Below, in pieces: positions 1 to 8,451 of a DNA stretch of 48,851 nt (the stretch's first letter is position 1; each line of letters begins with the position of its first letter). A program made the translations under genes and the position numbers. Source of the DNA: JAYSRU01 sp043720875 (GTDB taxonomy: Bacteria > Bacteroidota > Bacteroidia > Flavobacteriales_D > Crocinitomicaceae); NCBI GenBank assembly GCA_043720875.1, contig JAYSRU010000041.1, positions 1 to 48,851 of the forward strand. The letters run 5' to 3'. A model generated the notes under the pieces. It did not search any database, was not told where the DNA came from, and saw only the letters and a program-made list of their open reading frames with translations.

Positions 1-98
1 TCGATGATAGCAGTTTTGAAACCTAACTGGGCACAACGAATTGCTGAAACATATCCGCCTGGACCCGAACCTATAATGACAACGTCAAATGAACTCAT
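1..98 (-). CDS. lpdA: Dihydrolipoamide dehydrogenase, N-terminal part (cut by window edge)
   Basis: Only the first 32 codons are present; the gene continues left of the window. The translation starts MSSFDVVIIGSGPGGYVSAI, which contains the GxGxxG FAD-binding Rossmann motif (GSGPGG) and the GGYVSAIRCAQLG context typical of dihydrolipoamide dehydrogenase, the flavoprotein E3 subunit of 2-oxoacid dehydrogenase and glycine cleavage complexes. The start is the ATG complementary to 96-98. A TAATTTTG box (minus strand, 143-136) matches the Bacteroidota -7 element and leaves a leader of roughly 35 nt. Other pyridine nucleotide-disulfide oxidoreductases share the FAD motif, so lpdA is the best rather than the only reading. 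Confidence 0.8.
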   Translation of the reverse strand, partial: MSSFDVVIIGSGPGGYVSAIRCAQLGFKTAII

Positions 99-135
99 AT
101 ATAAAATTTTGAATGTGATATTTTTTTATGTGTTG

Positions 136-143
136 CAAAATTA
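136..143 (-). promoter_or_regulatory. -7 box of lpdA promoter
   Basis: TAATTTTG on the minus strand matches TAnnTTTG and lies about 37 bp before the lpdA start codon. No clear -33 TTG is visible at the usual distance, so this is a partial promoter match. Confidence 0.4.
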
Positions 144-213
144 CGAATGTTTTTTGGTATTTTCACTGGTTCATTATATTTTTAGAAATCAAGCTGATGT
201 GGTGATGATATAA

Positions 214-438
214 GCATTTATAGAAATCATTTTGTTTTTAATTATAGTTGTTTTTGGTTCAATTGGAACTGTAAAATAAAGTCCAAATATTTATAAAGTA
301 TAGAACTGTAAACTCTTACTTAACTTTTTGTTGATAATTTAGATATAACAAATAGTAAGTATGTGATGAATTAATTGTTAGATTTGCATTTATTTTTAAA
401 AAAATTATCTACTTATGGACTAGGCATTTTTGAAAAGC
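214..438. other. Intergenic region between divergent genes
   Basis: This AT-rich stretch holds no credible reading frame. The only recognisable element is TAGATTTG at 379-386 (plus strand), a match to the TAnnTTTG -7 box, about 52 bp before the start of the giant secreted protein gene. No good -33 element is seen. Confidence 0.4.
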
Positions 439-3400
439 ATGGATTTTCTTCGCGGTTTTGGTTTTAATTTGGTTAAGAAACAGGTTTTGTTTTTATTGGT
501 TTTGGTTTCGGGGCTGAGTTGGGGGCAAAGTGCAATACCTAATACAACACCTGTAACTCAAAATTTTGATGGAATGGCAGCCACCACTACTTTGCCATCA
601 AATTGGAGAATGCATGCAAGTACTGCAAGTCCTACGTGGTCTGGCGCCTCAAGTTCTCTAACACAACAAGCTTCTTTAAGCAGTCCTACTACTGGCGGAA
701 CCTACAATTTTGGATCTTCAACAACAGAAAGAGCGGCGGGAGCCATGACTTCATCAGGCTTTGCAAGTCCTAATAGTTTAGTAGGATTTTTTCAAAATAC
801 AAATGCAGCAAATTTAACATCATTAACTATTTCTTATGATGCGGAGCGTTACAGAATCAATACCGCAGCAGCTTCTGTCCAGTTTTTTTATTCACTAAAT
901 GGTTCAACTTGGCTTCCAATAACTGCCGGCGATGTTGCGGCATCTTCCTTTCCTACTGGCACAAGTGCCTACAACTTTGCATCAGGAACGATTGTTAATA
1001 TAACGGGTATTTCTATAACTGGCTTAAGCATTGCCAATAATAGTACAATATATTTGAGATGGAATATTAATACTACAGGCGGAAACTCTCAAGGCATTGC
1101 AATAGATAACGTTAGTATAACAGCTGCATTTGCCGCTCCAACTTCCTCCTCGTCAGGTGTTACCGTTGGCGCCAGCCTAGAACCAGCCTCATTCCCATCA
1201 ACCACTACAGCGCTTACTGGTGCAACCTCTCCACAAACTAATGCTGTTGTAAATTTTGATTTCACCGTTACGGACGATGCTAACACAGCGGGTGGAGATG
1301 ACACGTTACCAACGCTAATTAGCCAAATTAGTATACCACAAGGTGCAGGAAATGATATCGCAAACTGGACACAAGCCATTGCTGGTGCACAATTAAGCGA
1401 TGGAACAAATACAATTAATGGGACAATTGCAGCATCTACTTTGACTTTTGCAAGTATTCCAACTAGTGGCGGTGCTTTGGGAGAAATTACAGATGGTTCA
1501 GCAAAAACCTATTCCCTAAGAATATGGCTAAACACAACTCTTGGCGGTACTTTACCAACGACCATCGATGGACTAAATTTAGCATTGAAAATAGATAGAA
1601 CCAATTTCACAACTGCTAGTGCGGCAACTTCAACTCAATTTGAAAGCGGTGCAGGAACTGCAGTTGAGTCAGGTAGCACAAACAACGCGGTAGATGTAGT
1701 GGCGACCAACCTAAACTTTGTGGCACAACCTACCAATGTGAATCAAAATGCGACTATGTCGCCAGCTGTAACTATTAGCGCAAACGACCCTAACGGCAAT
1801 AGAGATTTAAATTATACGTCAAATGTTTCATTAACTTCTACGGGAACCATGACTGTATCGCCAATTGCAGTAGCTGCTGCAGCTGGCGTTGCCACATACA
1901 GTGGCATTGTTCACAGTGTTCCGGCTTCAGGTTTGTTTTTGTCGGCAACATCAGGTTCATTAACTGCTTCTGGCAACAGTTCGTCATTTAATGTCATTGC
2001 ATTAACGCCTACAATCGGTGTAACGAGCCAAATTCATAATAGCACGTCTGCCTTTGGTAATGTGGTTTTAGGAAGTACATTCGATCGAACTTTTACTATA
2101 AATAATACAGGTTCTGCTGTGATGACTATTTCTAGTTTAACGTTTGGCGGTTCAGGATTTGCAATACAAGGTGCTACGCCAACAACAGTAGGTGTAGGCG
2201 GTAATGCTACTTTTACAGTTCGGTTTACACCCAATGCGATAGGCGCTTTTATAGGAACTGTAACCATTAATAATGACTCTTCAAACCAAACTGCATACAT
2301 CATAAATTTTACAGGAACTGGCACGCCGAGCATTTTGTCTGATAGTATTTTATCAGGCATGGCTTATTCGTCCAATATTGATTATACAACATCGCAAGCG
2401 GTTGCGCCATTAACCAACACAACAGGAAGCGTTGAGGTCATGGGAATTACCATTAGAGATGGTGGAGCAAGTGCTTCAGATGCTGATGTGTTGCCAACGA
2501 TACTCACGGGGATTACTTTTTCTTCGATTACCGGAACAAACAGGATACGCACTGCAGCGCTTTTTGATGGCAGTACGATGGTTGCAAATAATCCCACAAT
2601 TAATGTTGGTGCAAATACGATTGCATTTTCAGGATTTTCGTATAGTTGTAATGATAACAGTACTAGAGACCTCACGTTGCGTATTTCATTCTTAACAACC
2701 GTGACTGATAATTTGCAAATGACCTTCACGGTTACTAATGCTAATGTTGCAGCTGCAGGTAGCAATACTTCATCAACTTTTGCAGCTTTTAGTAGTGTAG
2801 TTTCAAGTACAACAGGGGATAGAAACCGAATTGAAGTTACCGCCGATAGATTAGCATTTGTACAACAGCCGAGTAATACTGGCATCAATGCGGTTATGTC
2901 ACCAGCAGTAACTGTAAGTGCGAATGATAGCAACAACAACCGAGATTTAGATTTTACAAATGCTGTAAATATTACTTCAACTGGTACTTTGACAATAACC
3001 CCAAATACGGCAAATGCGGTAGCAGGTTTGGCAACTTTTAGTGCAATTACGCACAATGTTGTTGGCTTCGGACTTACATTAAATGCCGCTTCGGGTAGTT
3101 TAACAGATGCTACAAGTACGACGTTTAACATAGTATTAGATCCTTCAATAGACGGTGATTACAGAACGATGGCAGACGGCAGTTGGCATGGCACTCCGGC
3201 AAGCAATACTTCACAGTGGCAAAGAAAAATAGCTGGGGTATGGACTGATATCGCTGCAAATACAGTTCCTTCAAATAATACAATCAATACTTTTTTTATT
3301 AGACACAACATATCTCTAATAGGTAATAATACAACTAAGAATATTGTTGTTGAAAATGGTGCAATTTTTAACACAGGTACAGGTTCATTAACCTTTAAAA

Positions 3401-5469
3401 ATGTTAATGTAAAATCAGGTGGTACATTTACCAAGCAAGCTACCAGTTTAAGGTTTGACTCTGACGGAACACTCGAAGTAGAAAATGGCGGTACTTTTAA
3501 TTATAGTCATACAAATACGACTTCACGGACTTCAAACCTTTGGGCGGGTACTGAAAAATTTCATCCAAATTCTAATTTTATTGTAAAAGAAACAGATACA
3601 GGCGGAGGAAATTTGATAATTGAAAATGCTGCTGATGTCTCATTATTTAATGGTGCAATGTTTGGTAATTTTATTGTTGATACAGGTGTTTTAGGCGGTC
3701 CTGTTCCATTTTTTGTGGCAGGATTAAACACCAAACTTACCAATGGTGATTTCATATTACGAACAGGGTCAGATGCTGGTATGATGTTTAGTAACGGAAA
3801 TTATTCTGTAACGATAGGTGGTAATTTGACTATTGAAAGCACATACATTCGGGCATTTACAATTACAAATAGTGCATCTGTAGTGACTTTTACTGTCAAT
3901 GGAAATATAGTTCATAACGGCTCTGCCGAGTTTAGATTAGCCAATTCTCAAACAAATAATAATCCTAGTGTTACTTTAAATATAGATGGTAACTTAACAT
4001 TAGGAACGAGTAATTTTAATTTTGATATTGGCACATCGTCAACAGGTGCGAATAAATCCATAGTTAATTTAAAAGGTGATTTAACAACGGGCACTGGTAA
4101 TATCTCAACGACTAATACAAATGCAGCCAAAAGAGGAGAATTTAATTTTTCTGGTACTTATAATGCCTCAAATTTAAGTACTATTCAAACGATTGATGTG
4201 GCGAGTACAGGTACAACTACTGAAAATGCAAGGGTAAATTATAATATTAAATCTGGCGCTTACACACAACTACTCACCAGCAATTTTGAGTTGGGCACAG
4301 ATTCTAAACTAACGGTTGAAAATGGAGGCACTTTCGATTTTGGACTTAATGGTTCAAATGCACTTTTAGTAGCTATATCGGGCTCACAAACGGGCACGGC
4401 ATTTGAATCGATGACTGGCTCTACTTTGAAAATAACCTCACCTGATGGTATTACCACTACCGCAACACCATTAGTTGGTAATGTAACTACAGCTACAAGA
4501 ACCTTTGCAAGTGATGCATCGTTTGAATATATTGGCAACGCTACCCCACAATTTACAGGAAATGCTTTACCTGCAAGCGTTAGAAATCTTGTGGTTAACA
4601 ATACTGCAGTAAACGCAATTGTTAAACTAACCAATAGTGCAGCCGTAACTAATAATCTTGGTTTAATTATTGGTGTTTTGGAAACTGTTGCTTGCAATGC
4701 ATCCACAAGTGGAACCCCATTATTGACAATGAATGCTGGTAGTTTTGTTACGCCAACGGGAGGCAGCTCGGCTAGCTATGTGAGTGGGGTGATGCAAAAA
4801 GTTGGAAATACATCTTTCAAATTCCCAATAGGAGGTAATGGGCAATATGCGCCTTTAAGCATTTCGGGCGCAAGTTCAGTGACTGACTCTTTTTCAACCT
4901 GTTATAATCAAATCAATCCGTTAACAGCGATAGGCACAGCAAAAGCTGCGAATGTCAACGATATAAACAATTGCGAGTATTGGCATTTAAATAGCATACC
5001 GGCAAGTATTCCAACTCAGATTACGCTAGATTTAAATGACACCAGATGTGCAATAACTTCTTCATTATGTAAAAAGGTTGTTGGTTGGTCTGGATTTGAA
5101 TGGCAAAGTTTAGGTAATAATGCAGATACAGCAACATCTGTTACCTCTTCAACTGCAACATTGCGAGGACCTATCACTTGGTCTTCAAATGTATTGTCAG
5201 TATTGCCAAATCTAGCAGCAGCCGATACTTTTGCAAAAGTTGGTTTTGGTACTCATGTAATCCCAAAACCAAATTTTCCCGGTGGTGTTTCTGGCGGTTT
5301 TATTGCTTTTGATAGCGACTCAAAGGGCTTGGTTATTCCTAGAGTTTCATCTGCCAATAGACCAACGGGTGTAGCAGGTTTATTGATTTATAACACTGAT
5401 ATCAATTGCATTCAAATGCATAATGGCACTTTTTGGAAATGTATCGAATCATCATCATGTGGCAATTAA
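439..5469 (+). CDS. Giant secreted repeat protein with choice-of-anchor D (Hydin-like) domain
   Basis: A 1676-residue secreted protein. The ATG at 439 gives MDFLRGFGFNLVKKQ followed by a hydrophobic signal peptide ending near LSWGQ; an upstream TTG at 430 would add three residues. After an N-terminal beta-rich domain (about 35-240), the protein carries two copies of a bimodular repeat. The second module of each copy has the pattern MSPAVTxSANDxNxNRDL and falls near residues 430-525 and 805-900. Between the copies is a choice-of-anchor D/ASPM-SPD-2-Hydin-like domain (about 530-635, with FTINNTGSA and FTPNAIG). The C-terminal half is rich in N, T, G and S, as in beta-helix adhesins. It ends in a GLVIPRVSS ... 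YNTD ... NGTFW motif also found in the next gene. No typical type IX secretion tail is visible. The likely role is a cell-surface or extracellular matrix protein; the ligand is unknown. Confidence 0.75.
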   Translation: MDFLRGFGFNLVKKQVLFLLVLVSGLSWGQSAIPNTTPVTQNFDGMAATTTLPSNWRMHASTASPTWSGASSSLTQQASLSSPTTGGTYNFGSSTTERAAGAMTSSGFASPNSLVGFFQNTNAANLTSLTISYDAERYRINTAAASVQFFYSLNGSTWLPITAGDVAASSFPTGTSAYNFASGTIVNITGISITGLSIANNSTIYLRWNINTTGGNSQGIAIDNVSITAAFAAPTSSSSGVTVGASLEPASFPSTTTALTGATSPQTNAVVNFDFTVTDDANTAGGDDTLPTLISQISIPQGAGNDIANWTQAIAGAQLSDGTNTINGTIAASTLTFASIPTSGGALGEITDGSAKTYSLRIWLNTTLGGTLPTTIDGLNLALKIDRTNFTTASAATSTQFESGAGTAVESGSTNNAVDVVATNLNFVAQPTNVNQNATMSPAVTISANDPNGNRDLNYTSNVSLTSTGTMTVSPIAVAAAAGVATYSGIVHSVPASGLFLSATSGSLTASGNSSSFNVIALTPTIGVTSQIHNSTSAFGNVVLGSTFDRTFTINNTGSAVMTISSLTFGGSGFAIQGATPTTVGVGGNATFTVRFTPNAIGAFIGTVTINNDSSNQTAYIINFTGTGTPSILSDSILSGMAYSSNIDYTTSQAVAPLTNTTGSVEVMGITIRDGGASASDADVLPTILTGITFSSITGTNRIRTAALFDGSTMVANNPTINVGANTIAFSGFSYSCNDNSTRDLTLRISFLTTVTDNLQMTFTVTNANVAAAGSNTSSTFAAFSSVVSSTTGDRNRIEVTADRLAFVQQPSNTGINAVMSPAVTVSANDSNNNRDLDFTNAVNITSTGTLTITPNTANAVAGLATFSAITHNVVGFGLTLNAASGSLTDATSTTFNIVLDPSIDGDYRTMADGSWHGTPASNTSQWQRKIAGVWTDIAANTVPSNNTINTFFIRHNISLIGNNTTKNIVVENGAIFNTGTGSLTFKNVNVKSGGTFTKQATSLRFDSDGTLEVENGGTFNYSHTNTTSRTSNLWAGTEKFHPNSNFIVKETDTGGGNLIIENAADVSLFNGAMFGNFIVDTGVLGGPVPFFVAGLNTKLTNGDFILRTGSDAGMMFSNGNYSVTIGGNLTIESTYIRAFTITNSASVVTFTVNGNIVHNGSAEFRLANSQTNNNPSVTLNIDGNLTLGTSNFNFDIGTSSTGANKSIVNLKGDLTTGTGNISTTNTNAAKRGEFNFSGTYNASNLSTIQTIDVASTGTTTENARVNYNIKSGAYTQLLTSNFELGTDSKLTVENGGTFDFGLNGSNALLVAISGSQTGTAFESMTGSTLKITSPDGITTTATPLVGNVTTATRTFASDASFEYIGNATPQFTGNALPASVRNLVVNNTAVNAIVKLTNSAAVTNNLGLIIGVLETVACNASTSGTPLLTMNAGSFVTPTGGSSASYVSGVMQKVGNTSFKFPIGGNGQYAPLSISGASSVTDSFSTCYNQINPLTAIGTAKAANVNDINNCEYWHLNSIPASIPTQITLDLNDTRCAITSSLCKKVVGWSGFEWQSLGNNADTATSVTSSTATLRGPITWSSNVLSVLPNLAAADTFAKVGFGTHVIPKPNFPGGVSGGFIAFDSDSKGLVIPRVSSANRPTGVAGLLIYNTDINCIQMHNGTFWKCIESSSCGN

Positions 5470-5488
5470 TTTAAAAAAACATAAAACA

Positions 5489-5989
5489 ATGAAAAATATT
5501 TTTTTACTCTTAGCAGTAATTTCAACGTCGTCATTATTTGCACAAGTTGGAATAGAAACAACAACCGTAAATGAGCAAGCTATTTTAGATTTTCCAACCG
5601 GACAGAACAAAGGTATTGTTTTGCCACTTGTTGGGACACTACCATCGGGAGCAGCGGCGACTAATGGTACTTTTGTTATCGATAAAACTGATGGTATCAT
5701 AAAAGTGCGAGAAAATGGCACTTGGAGAAATCTTTCAGGTGGCACTTCACTGGCGGCGCATCCCTTAAACGGTTCGGCTGAAACTGGCCCAAGCGTGATT
5801 ATTGGAAGCACAACTTCTGATGCTCAAGGAATTTTGGTTTTAGAATCAACTAATAGAGGCTTACTTTTGCCCAAAGTAGCTTCCCCACATTTAAACATTA
5901 AAAGCCCGCATCCAGGTTTAATTTGTTATGATACAGATAGAAATGAAATGGCAGTTTTTAATGGAGCAAACTGGTTTTATTGGAAGTAA
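5489..5989 (+). CDS. Secreted protein with two GLxLPxV...NGxW motifs
   Basis: A 166-residue exported protein. The ATG at 5489 starts MKNIFLLLAVISTSSLFAQ, a clean signal peptide; a longer frame from 5423 would overlap the upstream gene and bury this signal. The mature part holds two copies of a roughly 55-residue unit: KGIVLPLV ... FVIDKTDGIIKVRENGTW and RGLLLPKV ... CYDTDRNEMAVFNGANW. The same unit ends the giant protein encoded 19 bp upstream, so the two genes probably form an operon and may act together at the cell surface. I recognise the unit only as common in secreted Bacteroidota proteins and cannot assign a function. Confidence 0.7.
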   Translation: MKNIFLLLAVISTSSLFAQVGIETTTVNEQAILDFPTGQNKGIVLPLVGTLPSGAAATNGTFVIDKTDGIIKVRENGTWRNLSGGTSLAAHPLNGSAETGPSVIIGSTTSDAQGILVLESTNRGLLLPKVASPHLNIKSPHPGLICYDTDRNEMAVFNGANWFYWK

Positions 5990-6268
5990 TTTTATAAAGA
6001 TTCATCGCTCTGAAAAATTGTTTTCAAAGCGTTAAGTATAAAATTAATCGGCTTTATTACAAAATAAACTATATTTAATCCGTGTGGTTAATTAGTTTTT
6101 GATGAAAACTTTTCGTCAGTTCGATTTTTACCTAGTCTTTATACTACAGTATCGAGACGGGATTACACAAAAAAATCGAACTAACGCTTTTAATAATTAG
6201 CCCCAACGAGTTAAATGAAGTATGCAGTTTTTTCAAACTCATCTAAAATAAATAAAAAACAAACTTAT
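5990..6268. other. Intergenic region with 12-bp perfect inverted repeat
   Basis: No gene is seen here. AGTTCGATTTTT (6118-6129) and AAAAATCGAACT (6171-6182) form a perfect 12-bp inverted repeat with a 41-bp centre that contains TATCGAGACGGGATTACA-like sequence. It may be a dispersed palindromic element or may end the upstream transcript. No -7 box is evident for the peptidase gene. Confidence 0.4.
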
Positions 6269-7615
6269 ATGAAAAATTATTATTTCCTTTTGATTATGGT
6301 TTCTTTTACCATAAATGCACAAACAGATACGCGCATGTATGACATAATTGATGGTGTATCTTCCTCAAGAATTGAAAAAGATGTGAAAACCTTAGCTGAT
6401 TTTGGCACCCGCAATACGTTTAGTGATACAGTCTCCAAAACAAGAGGAATAGGCGCTGCCCGACGATTTATTAAGGCAGAGTTTGACAAAACAAGCAAGG
6501 TATGTAATAATTGTTTGGAAGTGTTTTATCAAAAAGATTTAGTAACCCCAAAAGATGGTTCCAGAATACCAAAAGAAGCTTATGTAGTCAATGTGGTAGC
6601 CATACAAAAAGGAACTAAATACCCTAATCGTTATATTATTATGACCGGTGATATTGACAGCCGCAACTCTGACACTATGGATTATACCACCGATGCGCCT
6701 GGTGCAAACGATAATGCTTCGGGCATGGCAGGAACAATGGAAGCGGCTAGAGTATTATCGAAATATAGTTTTGAAAACAGCATCATTTACTTAGGATTGT
6801 CAGGCGAGGAGCAAGGACTTTTTGGTGGAAAGGGATTTGCCGAATTTGCCAAAGCTAAAAATTGGGATATTATAGGCGTATTGAATAACGACATGATTGG
6901 CAATATTGAAGGGGTAGATGGTGTGATTGATAACCGCACTTTTCGTATATTTTCTGAGCCAACACCAATTACTGAAACCGAGGCAGCACGCAATCAGCGT
7001 CGTTTTTATGGTGGTGAAGTTGATGGTATTTCCAGACAATTAGCGCGCTACATTCATAAAATGGTCACAACCTATATGCCCGAAATGAACCCAATGATGG
7101 TGTATCGTTTAGATAGATTTGGTCGTGGCGGTCATCATCGTCCTTTTAATGATTTGGGCTATGCTGGTGTTAGAATTATGGAAGCTCATGAAAACTATGA
7201 CCGTCAACATCAAAACAACAGAGTAGAAAACGGCATCAAATATGGGGATGTAATAGAAGGTGTCAATTTTGAGTATGCAAAAAAACTCACTGCTGTCAAC
7301 GCTATAGTACTAGCAAGTATGGGTTGGTCTCCGCCACCACCAAAAAATGTGAGTATTGGCGGTGCAGTCGCGCCAAGTACTGTCTTGAAATGGGAGAAAA
7401 TTTATGATGCAGAAATTACAGGTTACAAAATTTATTGGCGATTAACCACAGATTCACAATGGAATAACAGTAGGTTTGTAGGCAATGTTGATGCTTTTGA
7501 ACTTAAAGGAATTGTAATAGATAATTTCAATTTCGGGGTGGCAACTGTATACAAAAACGGACACGAAAGTGCCGTGGTTTTCCCCTCTTCGGTTATCAGA
7601 AGCACGGGAAAATAA
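6269..7615 (+). CDS. Secreted M28-family metallopeptidase with C-terminal FN3-like domain
   Basis: A 448-residue exported zinc peptidase homologue. The ATG at 6269 gives MKNYYFLLIMVSFTINAQ, a signal peptide; the longer frame from 6215 would put 18 residues before it. The M28 motifs appear in order: PGANDNASG (metal-bridging Asp148), GLSGEEQGLFG (catalytic Glu180 and metal-ligand Glu181), NNDMIGN (Asp208), and a late HHRPFND ... HENYDRQHQ block that can supply the last histidine ligand. The strand that usually reads GHxDS reads GDIDS here, so the first His ligand position is Asp128. Residues from about 355 on (PPPPKNVSIGG ... GYKIYWR) look like a fibronectin type III domain. The probable role is an extracellular or periplasmic aminopeptidase; the metal site may be altered. 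Confidence 0.8.
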   Translation: MKNYYFLLIMVSFTINAQTDTRMYDIIDGVSSSRIEKDVKTLADFGTRNTFSDTVSKTRGIGAARRFIKAEFDKTSKVCNNCLEVFYQKDLVTPKDGSRIPKEAYVVNVVAIQKGTKYPNRYIIMTGDIDSRNSDTMDYTTDAPGANDNASGMAGTMEAARVLSKYSFENSIIYLGLSGEEQGLFGGKGFAEFAKAKNWDIIGVLNNDMIGNIEGVDGVIDNRTFRIFSEPTPITETEAARNQRRFYGGEVDGISRQLARYIHKMVTTYMPEMNPMMVYRLDRFGRGGHHRPFNDLGYAGVRIMEAHENYDRQHQNNRVENGIKYGDVIEGVNFEYAKKLTAVNAIVLASMGWSPPPPKNVSIGGAVAPSTVLKWEKIYDAEITGYKIYWRLTTDSQWNNSRFVGNVDAFELKGIVIDNFNFGVATVYKNGHESAVVFPSSVIRSTGK

Positions 7616-7741
7616 TTGTAGATTGCGTTTTTTGATTTGAATTTTCTAGACATACTTGTTCTAATTGGCGTTTGTATCATCCTTAACCCATCAGCAAAAC
7701 CAATTTAATTTACTCGATTATAGCACACAGCAGAAGCAAAA

Positions 7742-7771
7742 AAATCCCATTCAATTCAACGAATGGGATTT
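7742..7771. terminator. Bidirectional terminator between peptidase gene and ndk
   Basis: AAATCCCATTC (7742-7752) pairs perfectly with GAATGGGATTT (7761-7771) around an 8-nt loop. It lies between the convergent 3' ends of the M28 peptidase gene and ndk and has A/T runs on both sides, so it can serve both. Confidence 0.75.
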
Positions 7772-7814
7772 AATATATTGTACAGTAACCCTACTGATTA
7801 CTATTTACTGAACA

Positions 7815-8234
7815 CTAAAACTGCTCTCTACCAGCAAAATGAAAAGCACCTTCAATCGCTGCATTCTCATCAGAGTCTGAACCGTGAACAGCATTTTCTC
7901 CTATAGAAGTTGCATATTTGTGACGAATAGTCCCCTTGGCGGCATCAGCAGGATTTGTGGCACCAATCAATGATCTAAAATCTTCCACAGCGTTATCTTT
8001 CTCCAAAATAGCTGCAACGATAGGTCCACGGGTCATAAATTCAACTAATTCACCAAAAAAAGGACGAGCCGCATGCACTGCATAAAACTGTTGTGCATCA
8101 GCCAAAGTCAATTGTGTTAATTTCATCGCTACAATTCTGAAACCACCTTCAGTAATCATATTTACTATTCCACCGATGTGTCCGTTCTCAACACCATCAG
8201 GTTTAATCATTGTAAAAGTTCTATTTGTTGCCAT
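7815..8234 (-). CDS. ndk: Nucleoside diphosphate kinase
   Basis: 139 residues, the usual length of bacterial Ndk. The protein transfers the gamma phosphate from ATP to nucleoside diphosphates through a phosphohistidine. Visible hallmarks are TFTMIKPDGV at the N-terminus, the RPFFGELVEFM segment, and the active-site motif NAVHGSDSDENA with the phospho-acceptor His117. The gene stands alone, convergent with the M28 peptidase gene and separated from it by a bidirectional terminator. A TACTTTTG box lies just upstream. Confidence 0.97.
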   Translation of the reverse strand: MATNRTFTMIKPDGVENGHIGGIVNMITEGGFRIVAMKLTQLTLADAQQFYAVHAARPFFGELVEFMTRGPIVAAILEKDNAVEDFRSLIGATNPADAAKGTIRHKYATSIGENAVHGSDSDENAAIEGAFHFAGREQF

Positions 8235-8260
8235 TTTTATTGGGTTTTTTAAATTTCGTG

Positions 8261-8268
8261 CAAAAGTA
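8261..8268 (-). promoter_or_regulatory. -7 box of ndk promoter
   Basis: TACTTTTG on the minus strand matches TAnnTTTG, 26 bp before the ndk start codon. No convincing -33 TTG was found at the expected spacing. Confidence 0.5.
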
Positions 8269-8360
8269 CACTTTTACTTTAAAACATTAATACTTTAAAA
8301 GTCTAAAGTTGCTATTTTTATTGAAGCGAATCTGCAGGGCTTTTTCAGCCATTCATTTCC

Positions 8361-8417
8361 ACCTGTCGGCAGACAGGTTCCCGCTTTTCGCTACAACCTG
8401 CCTGCCTGCCGGCAGGT
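8361..8417. repeat. Paired GC-rich palindromes between ndk and bshC
   Basis: ACCTGTC (8361-8367) and GACAGGT (8372-8378) form a 7-bp stem with loop GGCA. About 27 bp on, CCTGCCGGCAGG (8405-8416) is a perfect palindrome within a CCTG/CCTGCC run. The two hairpins are much richer in G+C than the flanks and lie downstream of bshC. They resemble the dispersed GC-rich palindromic repeats often seen between Flavobacteriaceae genes; they may also stop bshC transcription. Confidence 0.6.
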
Positions 8418-8451
8418 CGGGGCTAAAGAGTAAATAACTTTTGTAACGCAA

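Noticed and set aside
2382..3131. Long open frame on the minus strand within the giant secreted protein gene
   Set aside because: It is antisense to a repeat-rich, clearly coding gene; its translation is low-complexity in V, L and A and has no motif. Several other such frames here were rejected for the same reason.
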